From Bacteroidales bacterium (GTDB lineage Bacteria > Bacteroidota > Bacteroidia > Bacteroidales > Muribaculaceae): DNA of 64,000 nucleotides. A program made the translations under genes and the position numbers. Positions 18,255-27,166 of this stretch are shown here, in pieces. The notes under the pieces were generated by a model. That model had not been told where the DNA came from. It made no database searches and saw only the letters and a program-made list of their open reading frames with translations. Numbering within the stretch: position 1 is the first letter of the stretch; each line of letters starts with the position of its first letter. Location of the stretch: NCBI GenBank assembly GCA_004557825.1, contig SFFL01000001.1, forward strand, positions 158,338 through 222,337, read 5' to 3'.

Positions 18255-18364
18255 TTTTTCCGCGATTATTTTCAGAAATTTTGCACCCTTCTTCGCTATC
18301 ACATTAAAATTCAGCATTTTACCCGTATCGCATTTTTCACACAAGAAATTCCGTCAAAAATTCG

Positions 18365-18372
18365 TAACTTTG
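18365..18372 (+). promoter_or_regulatory. -7 box for purB
   Basis: TAACTTTG, 34 bp before the GTG start of purB. The -33 box is not evident. Confidence 0.45.
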
Positions 18373-18405
18373 CACTTTCTAACTTCAACATAATTCTTCC
18401 TCGTC

Positions 18406-19749
18406 GTGGAACTTTCAACCCTTACAGCCATTTCCCCCGTCGACGGCCGTTACCGCTCGAAAACATCGGGGCTTGATATGTATTTTTCGGAATTCGCTCT
18501 CATCCGCTATCGCGTGAAAGTGGAAGTAGAATATTTCATCGCGCTATGCCGCCTCCCCCTGCCGCAGCTTGCCGATGTTCCGGCCACCGCAATTGCCTCA
18601 CTGCCCGAAATTTACAATAATTTCACCGAAGCTGATGCGCTCCGCATCAAGCAGCACGAATCAGTGACCAACCACGACGTGAAAGCCGTGGAGTACTTCC
18701 TGAAGGAACGTTTCGACGCTCTGGGTCTCTCGAAATGGAAAGAGTTTATCCACTTCGGCCTCACCTCGCAGGACATCAACAACACCTCCGTGCCTATGTC
18801 GGTGAAAGATGCCATCCACGAGGTATTCCTCCCTCTTCTCGACGAGCTTATCGACGCCCTGCAGGCTCGCGCCGAGGAGTGGGCCGATGTGGCTATGCTG
18901 GCCAAGACCCACGGACAGCCCGCTTCCCCCACACGCCTGGGCAAAGAGCTGGAAGTATTTGTTTACCGTCTGCGCAACCAGCGTCAGCTCCTGCTCGACA
19001 CTCCTGTCACCGGCAAATTCGGCGGTGCCACCGGCAATTTCAATGCCCACAACGCCGCCTTCCCCACATTCGACTGGCGCAAGTTCGGCAATGAATTCCT
19101 GGAAAACAACCTCGGCATCGGCCGCGAGGTGTTCACCACCCAGATTTCCAACTACGACAACCTGGCAGCGCTCTTCGATGCCCTCCGCCGCATCAACACC
19201 ATCATCCTCGACCTCGACCGCGATGTATGGATGTATGTTTCCGCCGAATATTTCAAGCAGAAAATCAAGGCAGGAGAAGTTGGCTCGTCGGCTATGCCCC
19301 ACAAAGTAAACCCCATCGACTTCGAGAACTCGGAGGGCAACCTCGGCATCGCCAACGCCATCTACGCCCACCTGGCGCAGAAGCTGCCCGTATCGCGTCT
19401 GCAGCGCGACCTCACCGACTCCACCGTGCTGCGCAACATCGGCGTGCCTATGGCTCACAGCGTCATCGCCATCCACTCCACCCTCAAGGGGCTTGGCAAA
19501 CTGCTGCTCAACCGCGCTGCCATCGACCGCGACCTTGAGAAAGCGTGGGCTGTAGTGGCCGAAGGGATCCAGACCATCCTCCGCCGCGAAGGTTATCCCC
19601 ATCCCTACGAAACCCTCAAGCAGCTCACCCGCGTGAACACCGCCGTCACCGCTGAATCTATTTCCGCATTCATCGACACACTCGACGTTACGCCCGAAGT
19701 GCGCGAGGAGCTTCACCGTCTTTCCCCCTCAACTTATACCGGTATCTGA
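18406..19749 (+). CDS. purB: adenylosuccinate lyase
   Basis: Cleaves SAICAR and adenylosuccinate, two fumarate-releasing steps of purine synthesis. 447 residues, starting at a GTG (M-E-L-S-T-L-T-A-I-S-P-V-D-G-R-Y-R). The fumarase/aspartase signature is GSSAMPHKVNP (around residue 295). TSQDINNTSVP and LAKTHGQPASPT supply the other catalytic segments (His in K-T-H-G-Q-P). The stop codon overlaps the next start (ATGA), coupling it to the HAD gene. The long class of PurB, as in E. coli. Confidence 0.96.
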   Translation: MELSTLTAISPVDGRYRSKTSGLDMYFSEFALIRYRVKVEVEYFIALCRLPLPQLADVPATAIASLPEIYNNFTEADALRIKQHESVTNHDVKAVEYFLKERFDALGLSKWKEFIHFGLTSQDINNTSVPMSVKDAIHEVFLPLLDELIDALQARAEEWADVAMLAKTHGQPASPTRLGKELEVFVYRLRNQRQLLLDTPVTGKFGGATGNFNAHNAAFPTFDWRKFGNEFLENNLGIGREVFTTQISNYDNLAALFDALRRINTIILDLDRDVWMYVSAEYFKQKIKAGEVGSSAMPHKVNPIDFENSEGNLGIANAIYAHLAQKLPVSRLQRDLTDSTVLRNIGVPMAHSVIAIHSTLKGLGKLLLNRAAIDRDLEKAWAVVAEGIQTILRREGYPHPYETLKQLTRVNTAVTAESISAFIDTLDVTPEVREELHRLSPSTYTGI

Positions 19750-20612
19750 TGAGCCAGTCTGCCGACCGCACATTATATATCACCGACCTCGACGGCACCC
19801 TGCTCAATGCCGACAGTAAAGTCTCGGAGGAGAGCGTGCGCCTTATCAACGAGGCCGTGGAAGCCGGAGCTATGTTTGCCGCAGCCACAGCGCGTACCCC
19901 GGCCACCGTGGACCCGCTGCTCGAAGGTATCCGTCCATCACGCACCCCCGAAGGCCGAAACGTGCCCGATGTAGTGATGACCGGCTCCGCTTACTGGAAC
20001 CGCCTGCTACACCGCTACGACTATATAAAAATGATGTCGGCAAAAGACAGCGACACCATCGTAAGAATATTCGACCACTACGGTGTAAACCCATTTCTTT
20101 ACAGCCTGGGCGACAACGAGATACTCGAAGTGTATCACTCTACCTCGCTCAACCCGCGCGAAGATGCTTTCTACCAGGAGCGCCGTCACCTCAAACTCAA
20201 GCGCTTTCACTTAGGCAAAACACCTCCACACCCCAACGCTGTACTATTCTTCGCCATATCCACCCCGGATAAAGCGCAGGAGATTTGCGATAAGATTAAC
20301 GCTGCCACAAATTGCTCGGCTGCCTGGTATCTCGACATCTTCAACAGCGATGTGGCTATGATCGATATCTACGGCCCCTCCTGCTCGAAAGCCGTAGCCA
20401 TCCGCGACATCGCTACAACGCTGCGCGCCAACCGCATAGTGGTGTTCGGCGACAACCTCAACGACCTGCCCATGATGCGTGTGGCCGACCTGGCTGTGGC
20501 TGTAGAGAATGCCCTTCCGCAAACAAAGGCCGAGGCACACAAAGTCATCGGGCCAAACACCGCCGACTCGGTGGCGCGATTCATCCACGAGGATTTCTTC
20601 TCCCGACGATAG
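19749..20612 (+). CDS. Cof-type HAD-IIB phosphatase
   Basis: 287-residue HAD hydrolase of the sugar-phosphate or flavin-phosphate phosphatase type. Motif I is DLDGTLLNADSKVS (residues about 13-26), motif II includes AATARTP, and motif IV is FGDNLNDLPMMRVADLAVAV near the C terminus, with the C2B cap between, as in Cof/YbiV proteins. Its start overlaps the purB stop codon by one base. The natural substrate cannot be told from the sequence. Confidence 0.87.
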   Translation: MSQSADRTLYITDLDGTLLNADSKVSEESVRLINEAVEAGAMFAAATARTPATVDPLLEGIRPSRTPEGRNVPDVVMTGSAYWNRLLHRYDYIKMMSAKDSDTIVRIFDHYGVNPFLYSLGDNEILEVYHSTSLNPREDAFYQERRHLKLKRFHLGKTPPHPNAVLFFAISTPDKAQEICDKINAATNCSAAWYLDIFNSDVAMIDIYGPSCSKAVAIRDIATTLRANRIVVFGDNLNDLPMMRVADLAVAVENALPQTKAEAHKVIGPNTADSVARFIHEDFFSRR

Positions 20613-20695
20613 CGGAATTTCTTCCAAAGACAGCGACCATTTCTCCCCGACGATAGCGACCGGCCGGCTCCGCGCCGGCATCAACTTCACCCCCT

Positions 20696-23032
20696 ATGTC
20701 AATACTTCACTCGTGTCGATTCAAAGCCGCGCTACTGATAGCGGCCATGCTCTGCGCCCTGCTCAGCGGGTGTAGCTCCACCCGGCACGTGCCCCAGGGA
20801 AGCTATCTGCTCGACAAAGTCAACATCGAAGTGGTCGACACCTCAGGCGTATCCACAAAGGGGATGGCCAACTATCTGCGCCAGACTCCCAACCACAAGG
20901 TCCTGGGATTCTGGAAGCTGCAGCTCGGCATATACAACCTTTCCGGGAAATCGGACGGCCGGTTCAACCGCTGGCTGCGCAAAATCGGCCAGGAGCCGGT
21001 GATTTTCGACCGCGAACTCACCGAGCAAGGCATTCGTCAGCTGCGTATGGCGTTGGTGAACCGCGGATACAACGACGCTATCGTTGAAGCCGACACCATT
21101 ATCACAGGCGACCGGAAAATGAGTGTAAACTACCGGCTCACCCCAGGCGAGGCGCACAAAGTGGTGTCGTTCAGCACCGTAGCAGAGCATCCCACGGAAA
21201 AAGAAATCGTTGCGACTGACTCTGCCCGCTTCCCCCTACAGCCTGGCGACAATCTCAACCGCGACAATCTCGACAACATCCGCGCCGTCATCACCGAAGA
21301 GATGCGCGAACGCGGCTACCTGGCCTTCACCAAAGAATATGTAAGCTTCACGGCCGACACCGCCGCCGGCTCAAAGGATGTGGCCCTGACGATGAATATC
21401 CGTCACCCCGGGAAGCGCTACCGCTTCCGCAATGTGTACGTGGTGACCGACTTCTCCCCCGGCGACGATGCCACCCATATGCACTTTGCCGCCAACGACA
21501 CCGTCACCTGCGACAGCATCCGCATTCTCTACGGTCCCGACCACTTCCTGCGCCCGAAAGTCATAGCCGAGCAGTGCTATATCCGTCCGGGGCAACTCTA
21601 CTCCACCTCGGCCGTCGACCGCACCTATGAGAATTTCAACCGCCTGGAAATCCTCCGCTACGTAAATATCGTCACATCGCCCGTTGCCACCGACAACAAA
21701 GAACAGCCCGACAGCACCGCCGACGAGGAGCTGGATGCATTCGTACTCCTCTCGCGCACCAAAAAGCAGGGTATCACCCTCGAACTGGAAGGCACCAACT
21801 CGGAAGGCGACCTCGGCGTGGGCGGTGGCATCACCTGGACCAACCGCAATATTTTCCACGGCGGAGAAATGCTCACGGCAAAAATCCGAGGCGCCTACGA
21901 AAGTCTGTCGGGCAATCTTGAAGGACTGATCAACGACCGCTACACGGAGTTGGCAGCCGAGGTGGGCATCACCTTCCCGAAGATGCAGGCGCCATTCCTC
22001 ACAAGCCGCTTCAAGCGCCGCAACCGCGCCTCCACCGAGTTTGCCCTGACATTTATGTGGCAGGAACGCCCGGAATACACCCGCGTCATCGCCGGTGCAT
22101 CGTGGCGCTTCAAATGGCAGGAACGCAACAACCTCACCCGCCGTACTTTCGACCTCATCGACCTGAACATCGTGTCGCTTCCCAGGTCGTCGGTCAATTT
22201 CATCGACAACATAGCGCCCGACAACCCGCTGCTGCGCTACAGCTATGAAGACCACTTCATTATGCGCACGGGCTACACCTGGTATCACACCAACCGCCGT
22301 CCGGCATCCTCCTCCACCGGGCTGTTCAGACTCCCCCGTCAGGTCAACACCTACACCTGGCGAGCATCCATCGAGACTGCCGGCAACCTGCTCTACGCCA
22401 TTTCAAATATGGTGCGCCAGAAAAAGAGCGACGGCGCTTACAAGGTGTTCTCCATCCCCTACGCACAGTATATCAAGGGTGAAGCCGACTACACCATCAA
22501 CCACGCCTTCTCCGACCGCAACTCCATCTCCTTCCACGCCGGTCTGGGCATCGGTTACCCCTACGGCAACGCCACGATGATTCCGTTTGAGAAACGTTTC
22601 TACGCCGGTGGCGCCAACTCAGTCAGAGGCTGGAGCGTGCGCACCCTCGGCCCAGGCAGCTACGATTCGCGCAACTCCGTCACCGACTTCATCAATCAGT
22701 GCGGTGACGTGTCGATGCTTCTCTCCCTGGAATACCGCAACAAACTTTTCTGGGTATTCGAAGGCGCCCTCTTCATCGACGCCGGAAATATCTGGACCAT
22801 CAAGGATTACCCCAACCAACCGGGTGGCCTCTTCCGCTTCAAGGATTTCTACAAACAGATAGCACTGGCCTACGGACTGGGCCTGCGTATGGACTTCACA
22901 TACTTCCTGCTCCGTTTCGACCTCGGTTTCAAGGCTCACAATCCCGCCCGCGGGCAGGAGCGCTGGCCAATCGCGCACCCCAACTGGAGCCGCGACGCCA
23001 CCTTCCACTTCTCCGTCGGGTACCCCTTCTAA
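20696..23032 (+). CDS. tamL: BamA/TamA-family outer-membrane lipoprotein (TamL)
   Basis: 778 residues with a signal peptide and lipobox (L-L-S-G-C, Cys about 26) followed by S-S-T-R-H-V-P-Q-G. POTRA-like repeats run to about residue 300, then a 16-strand Omp85 barrel with the family VRGW loop in GGANSVRGWSVRTLGPG (around 645) and ends in F-H-F-S-V-G-Y-P-F. The lipoprotein N terminus marks the Bacteroidota TamL group, which works with a TamB partner in moving lipids or proteins to the outer membrane. No tamB is adjacent. BamA itself lacks a lipobox. Confidence 0.87.
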   Translation: MSILHSCRFKAALLIAAMLCALLSGCSSTRHVPQGSYLLDKVNIEVVDTSGVSTKGMANYLRQTPNHKVLGFWKLQLGIYNLSGKSDGRFNRWLRKIGQEPVIFDRELTEQGIRQLRMALVNRGYNDAIVEADTIITGDRKMSVNYRLTPGEAHKVVSFSTVAEHPTEKEIVATDSARFPLQPGDNLNRDNLDNIRAVITEEMRERGYLAFTKEYVSFTADTAAGSKDVALTMNIRHPGKRYRFRNVYVVTDFSPGDDATHMHFAANDTVTCDSIRILYGPDHFLRPKVIAEQCYIRPGQLYSTSAVDRTYENFNRLEILRYVNIVTSPVATDNKEQPDSTADEELDAFVLLSRTKKQGITLELEGTNSEGDLGVGGGITWTNRNIFHGGEMLTAKIRGAYESLSGNLEGLINDRYTELAAEVGITFPKMQAPFLTSRFKRRNRASTEFALTFMWQERPEYTRVIAGASWRFKWQERNNLTRRTFDLIDLNIVSLPRSSVNFIDNIAPDNPLLRYSYEDHFIMRTGYTWYHTNRRPASSSTGLFRLPRQVNTYTWRASIETAGNLLYAISNMVRQKKSDGAYKVFSIPYAQYIKGEADYTINHAFSDRNSISFHAGLGIGYPYGNATMIPFEKRFYAGGANSVRGWSVRTLGPGSYDSRNSVTDFINQCGDVSMLLSLEYRNKLFWVFEGALFIDAGNIWTIKDYPNQPGGLFRFKDFYKQIALAYGLGLRMDFTYFLLRFDLGFKAHNPARGQERWPIAHPNWSRDATFHFSVGYPF

Positions 23033-23101
23033 TCCCCCATACCGCATTAAAAATAATTCCGCATTTCGCATTTTGCATTCCGCATTGAAATATCTCCGAT
23101 T

Positions 23102-23755
23102 ATGAAAAAGCTCGTAATTTTCGATCTCGACGGCACTCTGCTCAACACCATCGCCGACCTGGGCAATGCCGCAAACTACGCTCTCACCACTGCCGGATAC
23201 GCCACTCACCCCCTCGCCGAATACCCCTATTTCGTAGGCAACGGTGTGCGCAAACTCATTGAGCGCGTGCTTCCCGGCGGCACAGCTTCGCCCGAGAAAG
23301 TCGACGAGCTTCTGAAATATTTCAAAGATTACTACGGCACACACCTCCACGACCTCACCCAGCCCTATGAGGGAATCAGCACACTGCTCGAAGAAATCAC
23401 CGCTGCCGGTGTGAAAGTGGCCGTGGCCTCCAACAAATATCAGCGCGCCGTCGACGTGCTCATCCGCCACTTCTTCCCCAATATTCTCTGGGCAGCCGTG
23501 GAAGGGCAGAAAGAGGGAATCCCGGTGAAACCCGACCCCTCGATTGTGTTCAGCATCCTCTCTGCGGCACCCACACCGAAGGCCGACGTGCTTTATGTGG
23601 GCGACTCAAATGTGGATATGGAGACTGCCCGCCGCGCCTGCGTGGAATCGTGCGGCGTCACCTGGGGCTTCCGTCCGGAGCAGGAACTTGTCGACGCTCA
23701 CGCCGACCACATCGCCCACAACACCGAGCAGCTCCGCGCCCTCATCCTCGGCTGA
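23102..23755 (+). CDS. HAD-IA phosphatase (phosphoglycolate phosphatase type)
   Basis: 217-residue HAD hydrolase. Motif I FDLDGTLLNT (about 7-16), motif II VAVASNKYQRAV (about 107-118), Lys in G-I-P-V-K-P-D-P (about 140-147) and motif IV YVGDSNVDMETARRA (about 164-178) are all present, as is the helical C1 cap. This is the Gph/PpaX type. Phosphoglycolate is the likeliest substrate, but other small phosphate esters are possible. The upstream gap contains short CCGCATT/GCATT repeats. Confidence 0.87.
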   Translation: MKKLVIFDLDGTLLNTIADLGNAANYALTTAGYATHPLAEYPYFVGNGVRKLIERVLPGGTASPEKVDELLKYFKDYYGTHLHDLTQPYEGISTLLEEITAAGVKVAVASNKYQRAVDVLIRHFFPNILWAAVEGQKEGIPVKPDPSIVFSILSAAPTPKADVLYVGDSNVDMETARRACVESCGVTWGFRPEQELVDAHADHIAHNTEQLRALILG

Positions 23756-23904
23756 GCCAACCTGCTTTACCGCCTGGCATCCCCTCCGCTCCACCCCTCA
23801 TTTCTGATTGGAGCATCCTCATCCCCGGAAGACGGCTCATCCCCCGGCCAAAAGACTGAACCATCGGCGCCCTTTTATTGTTCCTCTTTAAAATCCTGTT
23901 TATT

Positions 23905-24537
23905 ATGAGTGTAACAATTAAAGAGAGCACCAGCCGCACCTCGGGTGCGTGGTTCGTAAGCCTGCTGTCGCTTGCAGTCGGTATCATTCTCATCGCTTTT
24001 CACGGCAACGACCAGATTCTCAACCGCATCGTTCAACTTATAGGTATTCTCGTAGGGCTTGTCGGCCTCACTATGACGGTCTACCAACTGATGCTGAAGC
24101 CTTACCAGCGCGTCACTGCCTACATAGCATCCGGCATCGTACTCCTGCTTCTGGGCCTTTGGCTGATATTTGATTCAAGCTTCTTTATCAGTTTTGTGAT
24201 TTACGTGCTTGCCACAATGCTTATCCTGATGGGCGTATGGCACATAATCACCATCAAACTGTGCGGGAAAGTGATGGAAGCACCCTACTGCGTATGGATT
24301 ATCCCGGCGCTGCTGATTGTGGGCGGTCTGGCCATCTTCTTCACCGGCGCGCGCGTCACCTTCAGCGCGATTGTGCTCATCACCGGCATTCTGCTCGTGC
24401 TCAGCGCGTTCAATGTGCTGCTTAACGCTGTGGCAGGTCGCCGCGAAGTCACCCGTAGCGAAATCGAAGTTATCCGCAACGACAACGACGTGCCCGAAAG
24501 AAGCAAAGAAAATTCCTGCGACTCAGATGCGGAATAA
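23905..24537 (+). CDS. DUF308 (HdeD-like) membrane protein
   Basis: 210-residue protein with six hydrophobic segments in three helix pairs and the DUF308/HdeD spacing (GAWFVSLLSLAVGIILI..., then similar G-I-V-L-L-L-L-G and G-G-L-A-I-F-F repeats). HdeD in E. coli is an acid-stress membrane protein; the role here is unknown. The hydrophilic tail (about 180-210) is Glu/Asp/Asn-rich. The ATG at 23905 is chosen because the longer frame to 23878 adds a stretch that does not fit the first helix. Confidence 0.78.
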   Translation: MSVTIKESTSRTSGAWFVSLLSLAVGIILIAFHGNDQILNRIVQLIGILVGLVGLTMTVYQLMLKPYQRVTAYIASGIVLLLLGLWLIFDSSFFISFVIYVLATMLILMGVWHIITIKLCGKVMEAPYCVWIIPALLIVGGLAIFFTGARVTFSAIVLITGILLVLSAFNVLLNAVAGRREVTRSEIEVIRNDNDVPERSKENSCDSDAE

Positions 24538-24639
24538 GCCCCCGCCAACGGATAAACGGCTGTGTTAAAACCGCCGGCAACGTATCGACAACACATCGGC
24601 AACGTATCGATTTTCCCGCACCATTTTTCTGCCGAAATA

Positions 24640-24671
24640 TTTGGCAGTTACAGAAAATCGTCTTACCTTTG
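24640..24671 (+). promoter_or_regulatory. promoter of the cobalamin-riboswitch transcript
   Basis: TTTG (24640-24643), a 20-bp spacer, TACCTTTG (24664-24671): a complete consensus match just upstream of the riboswitch, so the transcript should start about 24678. Confidence 0.8.
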
Positions 24672-24675
24672 TCGC

Positions 24676-24800
24676 AGACTCATTTCAGGGGAAGCAGGTG
24701 TAAAACCTGCACAGGCCCGCTACTGTAAACCGGCTGCTCCGCCACTGAGCGAAGCGTTTCCCGGCAAGTCAGAGTACCTGAATGAGCCTGCCTACATATC
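24676..24800 (+). ncRNA. cobalamin (B12) riboswitch
   Basis: The sequence carries the cobalamin aptamer core in order: GGGGAAGCAGGTGTAAAACC, the GCCCGCTACTGTAA block, GCCACTG, then GGCAAGTCAGAGTACCTG and GAGCCTGCC. The base stem CTCATTTCAGG (about 24680-24690) pairs with CCTGAATGAG (about 24777-24786). Such riboswitches normally control cobalamin uptake or synthesis genes; here no such gene follows within its transcript. Confidence 0.92.
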
Positions 24801-25075
24801 CTTGCACACCGATATCTCGCGGAACAGATTAAGTTGCATTCACATCGCCGGGCACCGAGCCTTCAGCGCCCTCGCCCGAGACCTCAAGCGATGACAAGCG
24901 TCCACCCTTTCAAGGCCGCTTTTCAGCCTGAAGAATGTAATAATTTGTATAATAGACCGTATGGCACCCCGGATATCGAGCTACAAAGCCCTGTCCGGGG
25001 TTCCTGTTTACAGCCCCCGGCTATATTTGATAATATTCCAAAACCGTTCTATTATACACTTTAATTGATTGTATT
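24801..25075 (+). other. Riboswitch downstream region, no recognisable gene
   Basis: About 275 nt between the aptamer and a terminator. It contains an 11-bp perfect inverted repeat TGTATAATAGA (24946-24956) / TCTATTATACA (25048-25058) enclosing a second hairpin ACCCCGGA (24966-24973) / TCCGGGGT (24994-25001). Only short open frames exist (the longest inside it starts at the ATG 24891 and gives 57 residues with no recognisable family). It may be a structured non-coding RNA controlled by B12, or the remains of a lost gene. Confidence 0.5.
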
Positions 25076-25115
25076 GCCGCCTGCCCGCTCGCGAGAGCCG
25101 GAGGCGGCTTTTTTT
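25076..25115 (+). terminator. Rho-independent terminator after the riboswitch region
   Basis: GCCGCCT (25076-25082) / AGGCGGC (25102-25108) followed by seven T. This closes a transcript of about 430 nt that starts at the riboswitch promoter. Confidence 0.85.
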
Positions 25116-25238
25116 GTCGCCGCGGCTTCCTCCTCTACTAAATTTCCGCCACGTCCTGATTTTTCAGCGATTAGCGCTTATCCCGCACAAACTCCGTACC
25201 GAATTATACCACATCCCTCCCGATTTTCTTAAAAAGAT

Positions 25239-25270
25239 TTTAGCAATTCATTAACTTTTTATTAACTTTG
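25239..25270 (+). promoter_or_regulatory. promoter for the Na/Pi cotransporter gene
   Basis: TTTA (25239-25242), a 20-bp spacer, TAACTTTG (25263-25270), 47 bp before the ATG. It shows this gene has its own promoter beyond the riboswitch terminator. Confidence 0.65.
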
Positions 25271-25317
25271 CGCTCGGAACAGGCCTGCCGCTCACACCCC
25301 TGCCCTGTTCCCAACCG

Positions 25318-27153
25318 ATGAACTATTCGATACTGCAATTCTTAGGGCTCCTCGGAGCCGTCGGCCTCTTCCTCTATGGTATGAAGGTTATGAGCGAAGG
25401 CCTGCAGAAAGCTGCCGGCGACCGCCTTCGCAACATCCTCTCGGCTATGACCCGCAACCGGTTCACCGGCACTATTACGGGTTTCTTTATCACAGCCTTA
25501 ATCCAAAGCTCCTCGGCATCCACCGTGATGGTGGTAAGCTTCGTAAATGCCGGGCTTATGACCCTCGCACAGTCGATGGCCGTGATTATGGGCGCTAATG
25601 TCGGCACCACCTTTACAGCATGGGTTATTGCCCTGTTCGGCTTCAAAGTCGACATATCGGCCTTTGCCCTCCCGCTGATTGGCCTGGCAGTGCCGCTGCT
25701 ATTCTCCAGCAAGAGCCGCACAAAGTCGATAGGCGAATTCACAATCGGCTTCGCATTCCTCTTTATGGGCCTGGATATGATCAGCAAGTATGTGCCCGAC
25801 CTCCAGACCAACCCCGAAATGTTCGCCTTCCTGCAGCGCTACGCCTCGATGGGCTTCGGCTCAGTGCTGATTTTCTGCGCGGTAGGCCTGCTGGTGACTA
25901 TGGTGATCCAAAGCTCCGCCGCCACCTTCGCCATCACCCTGATTATGTGTTCGAAAGGGTGGATCGACTTCCCCCTGGCCTGCGCGCTGGTGCTCGGCTC
26001 CAATATCGGTACTACCATCACCCCGCTGCTGGCATCGATGAGCGGTAATGTGGCCGCCAAACGCACCGCTATGGGGCACCTGCTCTTCAACCTCCTTGGC
26101 ACTATCTGGGTGCTCGCGATATTCTACCCCTTCGTCGACCTCAACTCCTGGATTACAGAAGAAATCGGCCAGGGCGACCCCAACGCCCTCTACCGCTACG
26201 TCACCGACCTGAAGGTGTCGCACCCCGACCTCTACAACAGCGTCTTCGCCTCCTCGCTCCCGACCGCCGACGGCGATGTGCTCTCCACCCGCACAATGAT
26301 TACCCAGCTGCAGGTGAGTGTATCGTTCGGCCTCTCGATATTCCACACGGTTTTCAACCTCATCAACCTCTCCATAATGATTTGGTTCACCAAACTTTAT
26401 GTGAAGATTGTGGAAATCCTTGTTCCGGCCAAGCACCAGGGCGACGACGAGTTCCAGCTCAAGTTCATCACCGGCGGTCTGCTCTCGGCATCCGAGCTTA
26501 ACATCTCACAGGCAGAAAAGGAAATCCACGTGTTCGCCGAACGTGTGGCCCGTATGCTGCCGATGGCCAAGGAGCTGATCAACACCAAAGAAGGCTCCGA
26601 CGAATTCAACCGCATATATTCGCGCCTGGAGAAATATGAGGAAATCTCCGACCGTATGGAGATAGAGATTGCCAACTACCTCAACCGATGTGCCGAAGGC
26701 CGCCTCTCCAACGAGTCGAAGCGCACCATCGCAGCTATGCTCTCGATTGATTCCGAGATTGAAAGCATCGCCGACTGCGCCCTCGGCGTGGGTAAGATTC
26801 TCCTGCGCAAGCAGCAGGCCGGCGTGCAGTTCAACGACGAAATCCACGCCAATATCGAAACGATGTTCCAGTACGTCGACAAGGCTATCACCAATATGAT
26901 TCTCCTGCTGAAGAATCTGGAGCACAACCAGGAGTCGGCCATCATCGTTTCCTACAACTGCGAGCGCGAAATCAACAACCTGCGCAACCAGCTGCGCACC
27001 AACAACATCTCCAACATTAACCAGCACCACTACGAATACCAGAGCGGTATCTACTATATGGACATCATCTCCACACTCGAAAAGATGGGCGACTACATCA
27101 TCAATGTCGTCGACATCGTGAAAGATGAATTCCGCTCTAAGCAGGTGGTCTGA
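25318..27153 (+). CDS. Na/Pi cotransporter family protein with PhoU-like domain
   Basis: 611 residues. Residues about 1-360 hold eight or nine membrane segments with the duplicated Na/Pi (NptA/YjbB) signature: GLFLYGMKVMSEGLQKAAG, then ALIQSSSASTVMVVSFVNAG and its inverted partner VTMVIQSSAATFAITLIM. The QSSS and QSSA motifs are the hallmark of the family. From about 390 a cytoplasmic helical PhoU-like region follows (EKEIHVFAERVARMLPMAKE...). It should import phosphate with sodium, with the PhoU part acting as a regulator. It is transcribed from its own promoter. Confidence 0.92.
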   Translation: MNYSILQFLGLLGAVGLFLYGMKVMSEGLQKAAGDRLRNILSAMTRNRFTGTITGFFITALIQSSSASTVMVVSFVNAGLMTLAQSMAVIMGANVGTTFTAWVIALFGFKVDISAFALPLIGLAVPLLFSSKSRTKSIGEFTIGFAFLFMGLDMISKYVPDLQTNPEMFAFLQRYASMGFGSVLIFCAVGLLVTMVIQSSAATFAITLIMCSKGWIDFPLACALVLGSNIGTTITPLLASMSGNVAAKRTAMGHLLFNLLGTIWVLAIFYPFVDLNSWITEEIGQGDPNALYRYVTDLKVSHPDLYNSVFASSLPTADGDVLSTRTMITQLQVSVSFGLSIFHTVFNLINLSIMIWFTKLYVKIVEILVPAKHQGDDEFQLKFITGGLLSASELNISQAEKEIHVFAERVARMLPMAKELINTKEGSDEFNRIYSRLEKYEEISDRMEIEIANYLNRCAEGRLSNESKRTIAAMLSIDSEIESIADCALGVGKILLRKQQAGVQFNDEIHANIETMFQYVDKAITNMILLLKNLEHNQESAIIVSYNCEREINNLRNQLRTNNISNINQHHYEYQSGIYYMDIISTLEKMGDYIINVVDIVKDEFRSKQVV

Positions 27154-27166
27154 ATGATCTCGCATC

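Noticed and set aside
24562..24894. 110-residue frame over the riboswitch
   Set aside because: It covers the cobalamin aptamer and its promoter, so the sequence is explained by RNA structure.
24891..25064. 57-residue frame downstream of the riboswitch as the controlled gene
   Set aside because: No family resemblance, no clear ribosome site, and it ends inside a perfect inverted repeat; kept only as a possibility within the region note.
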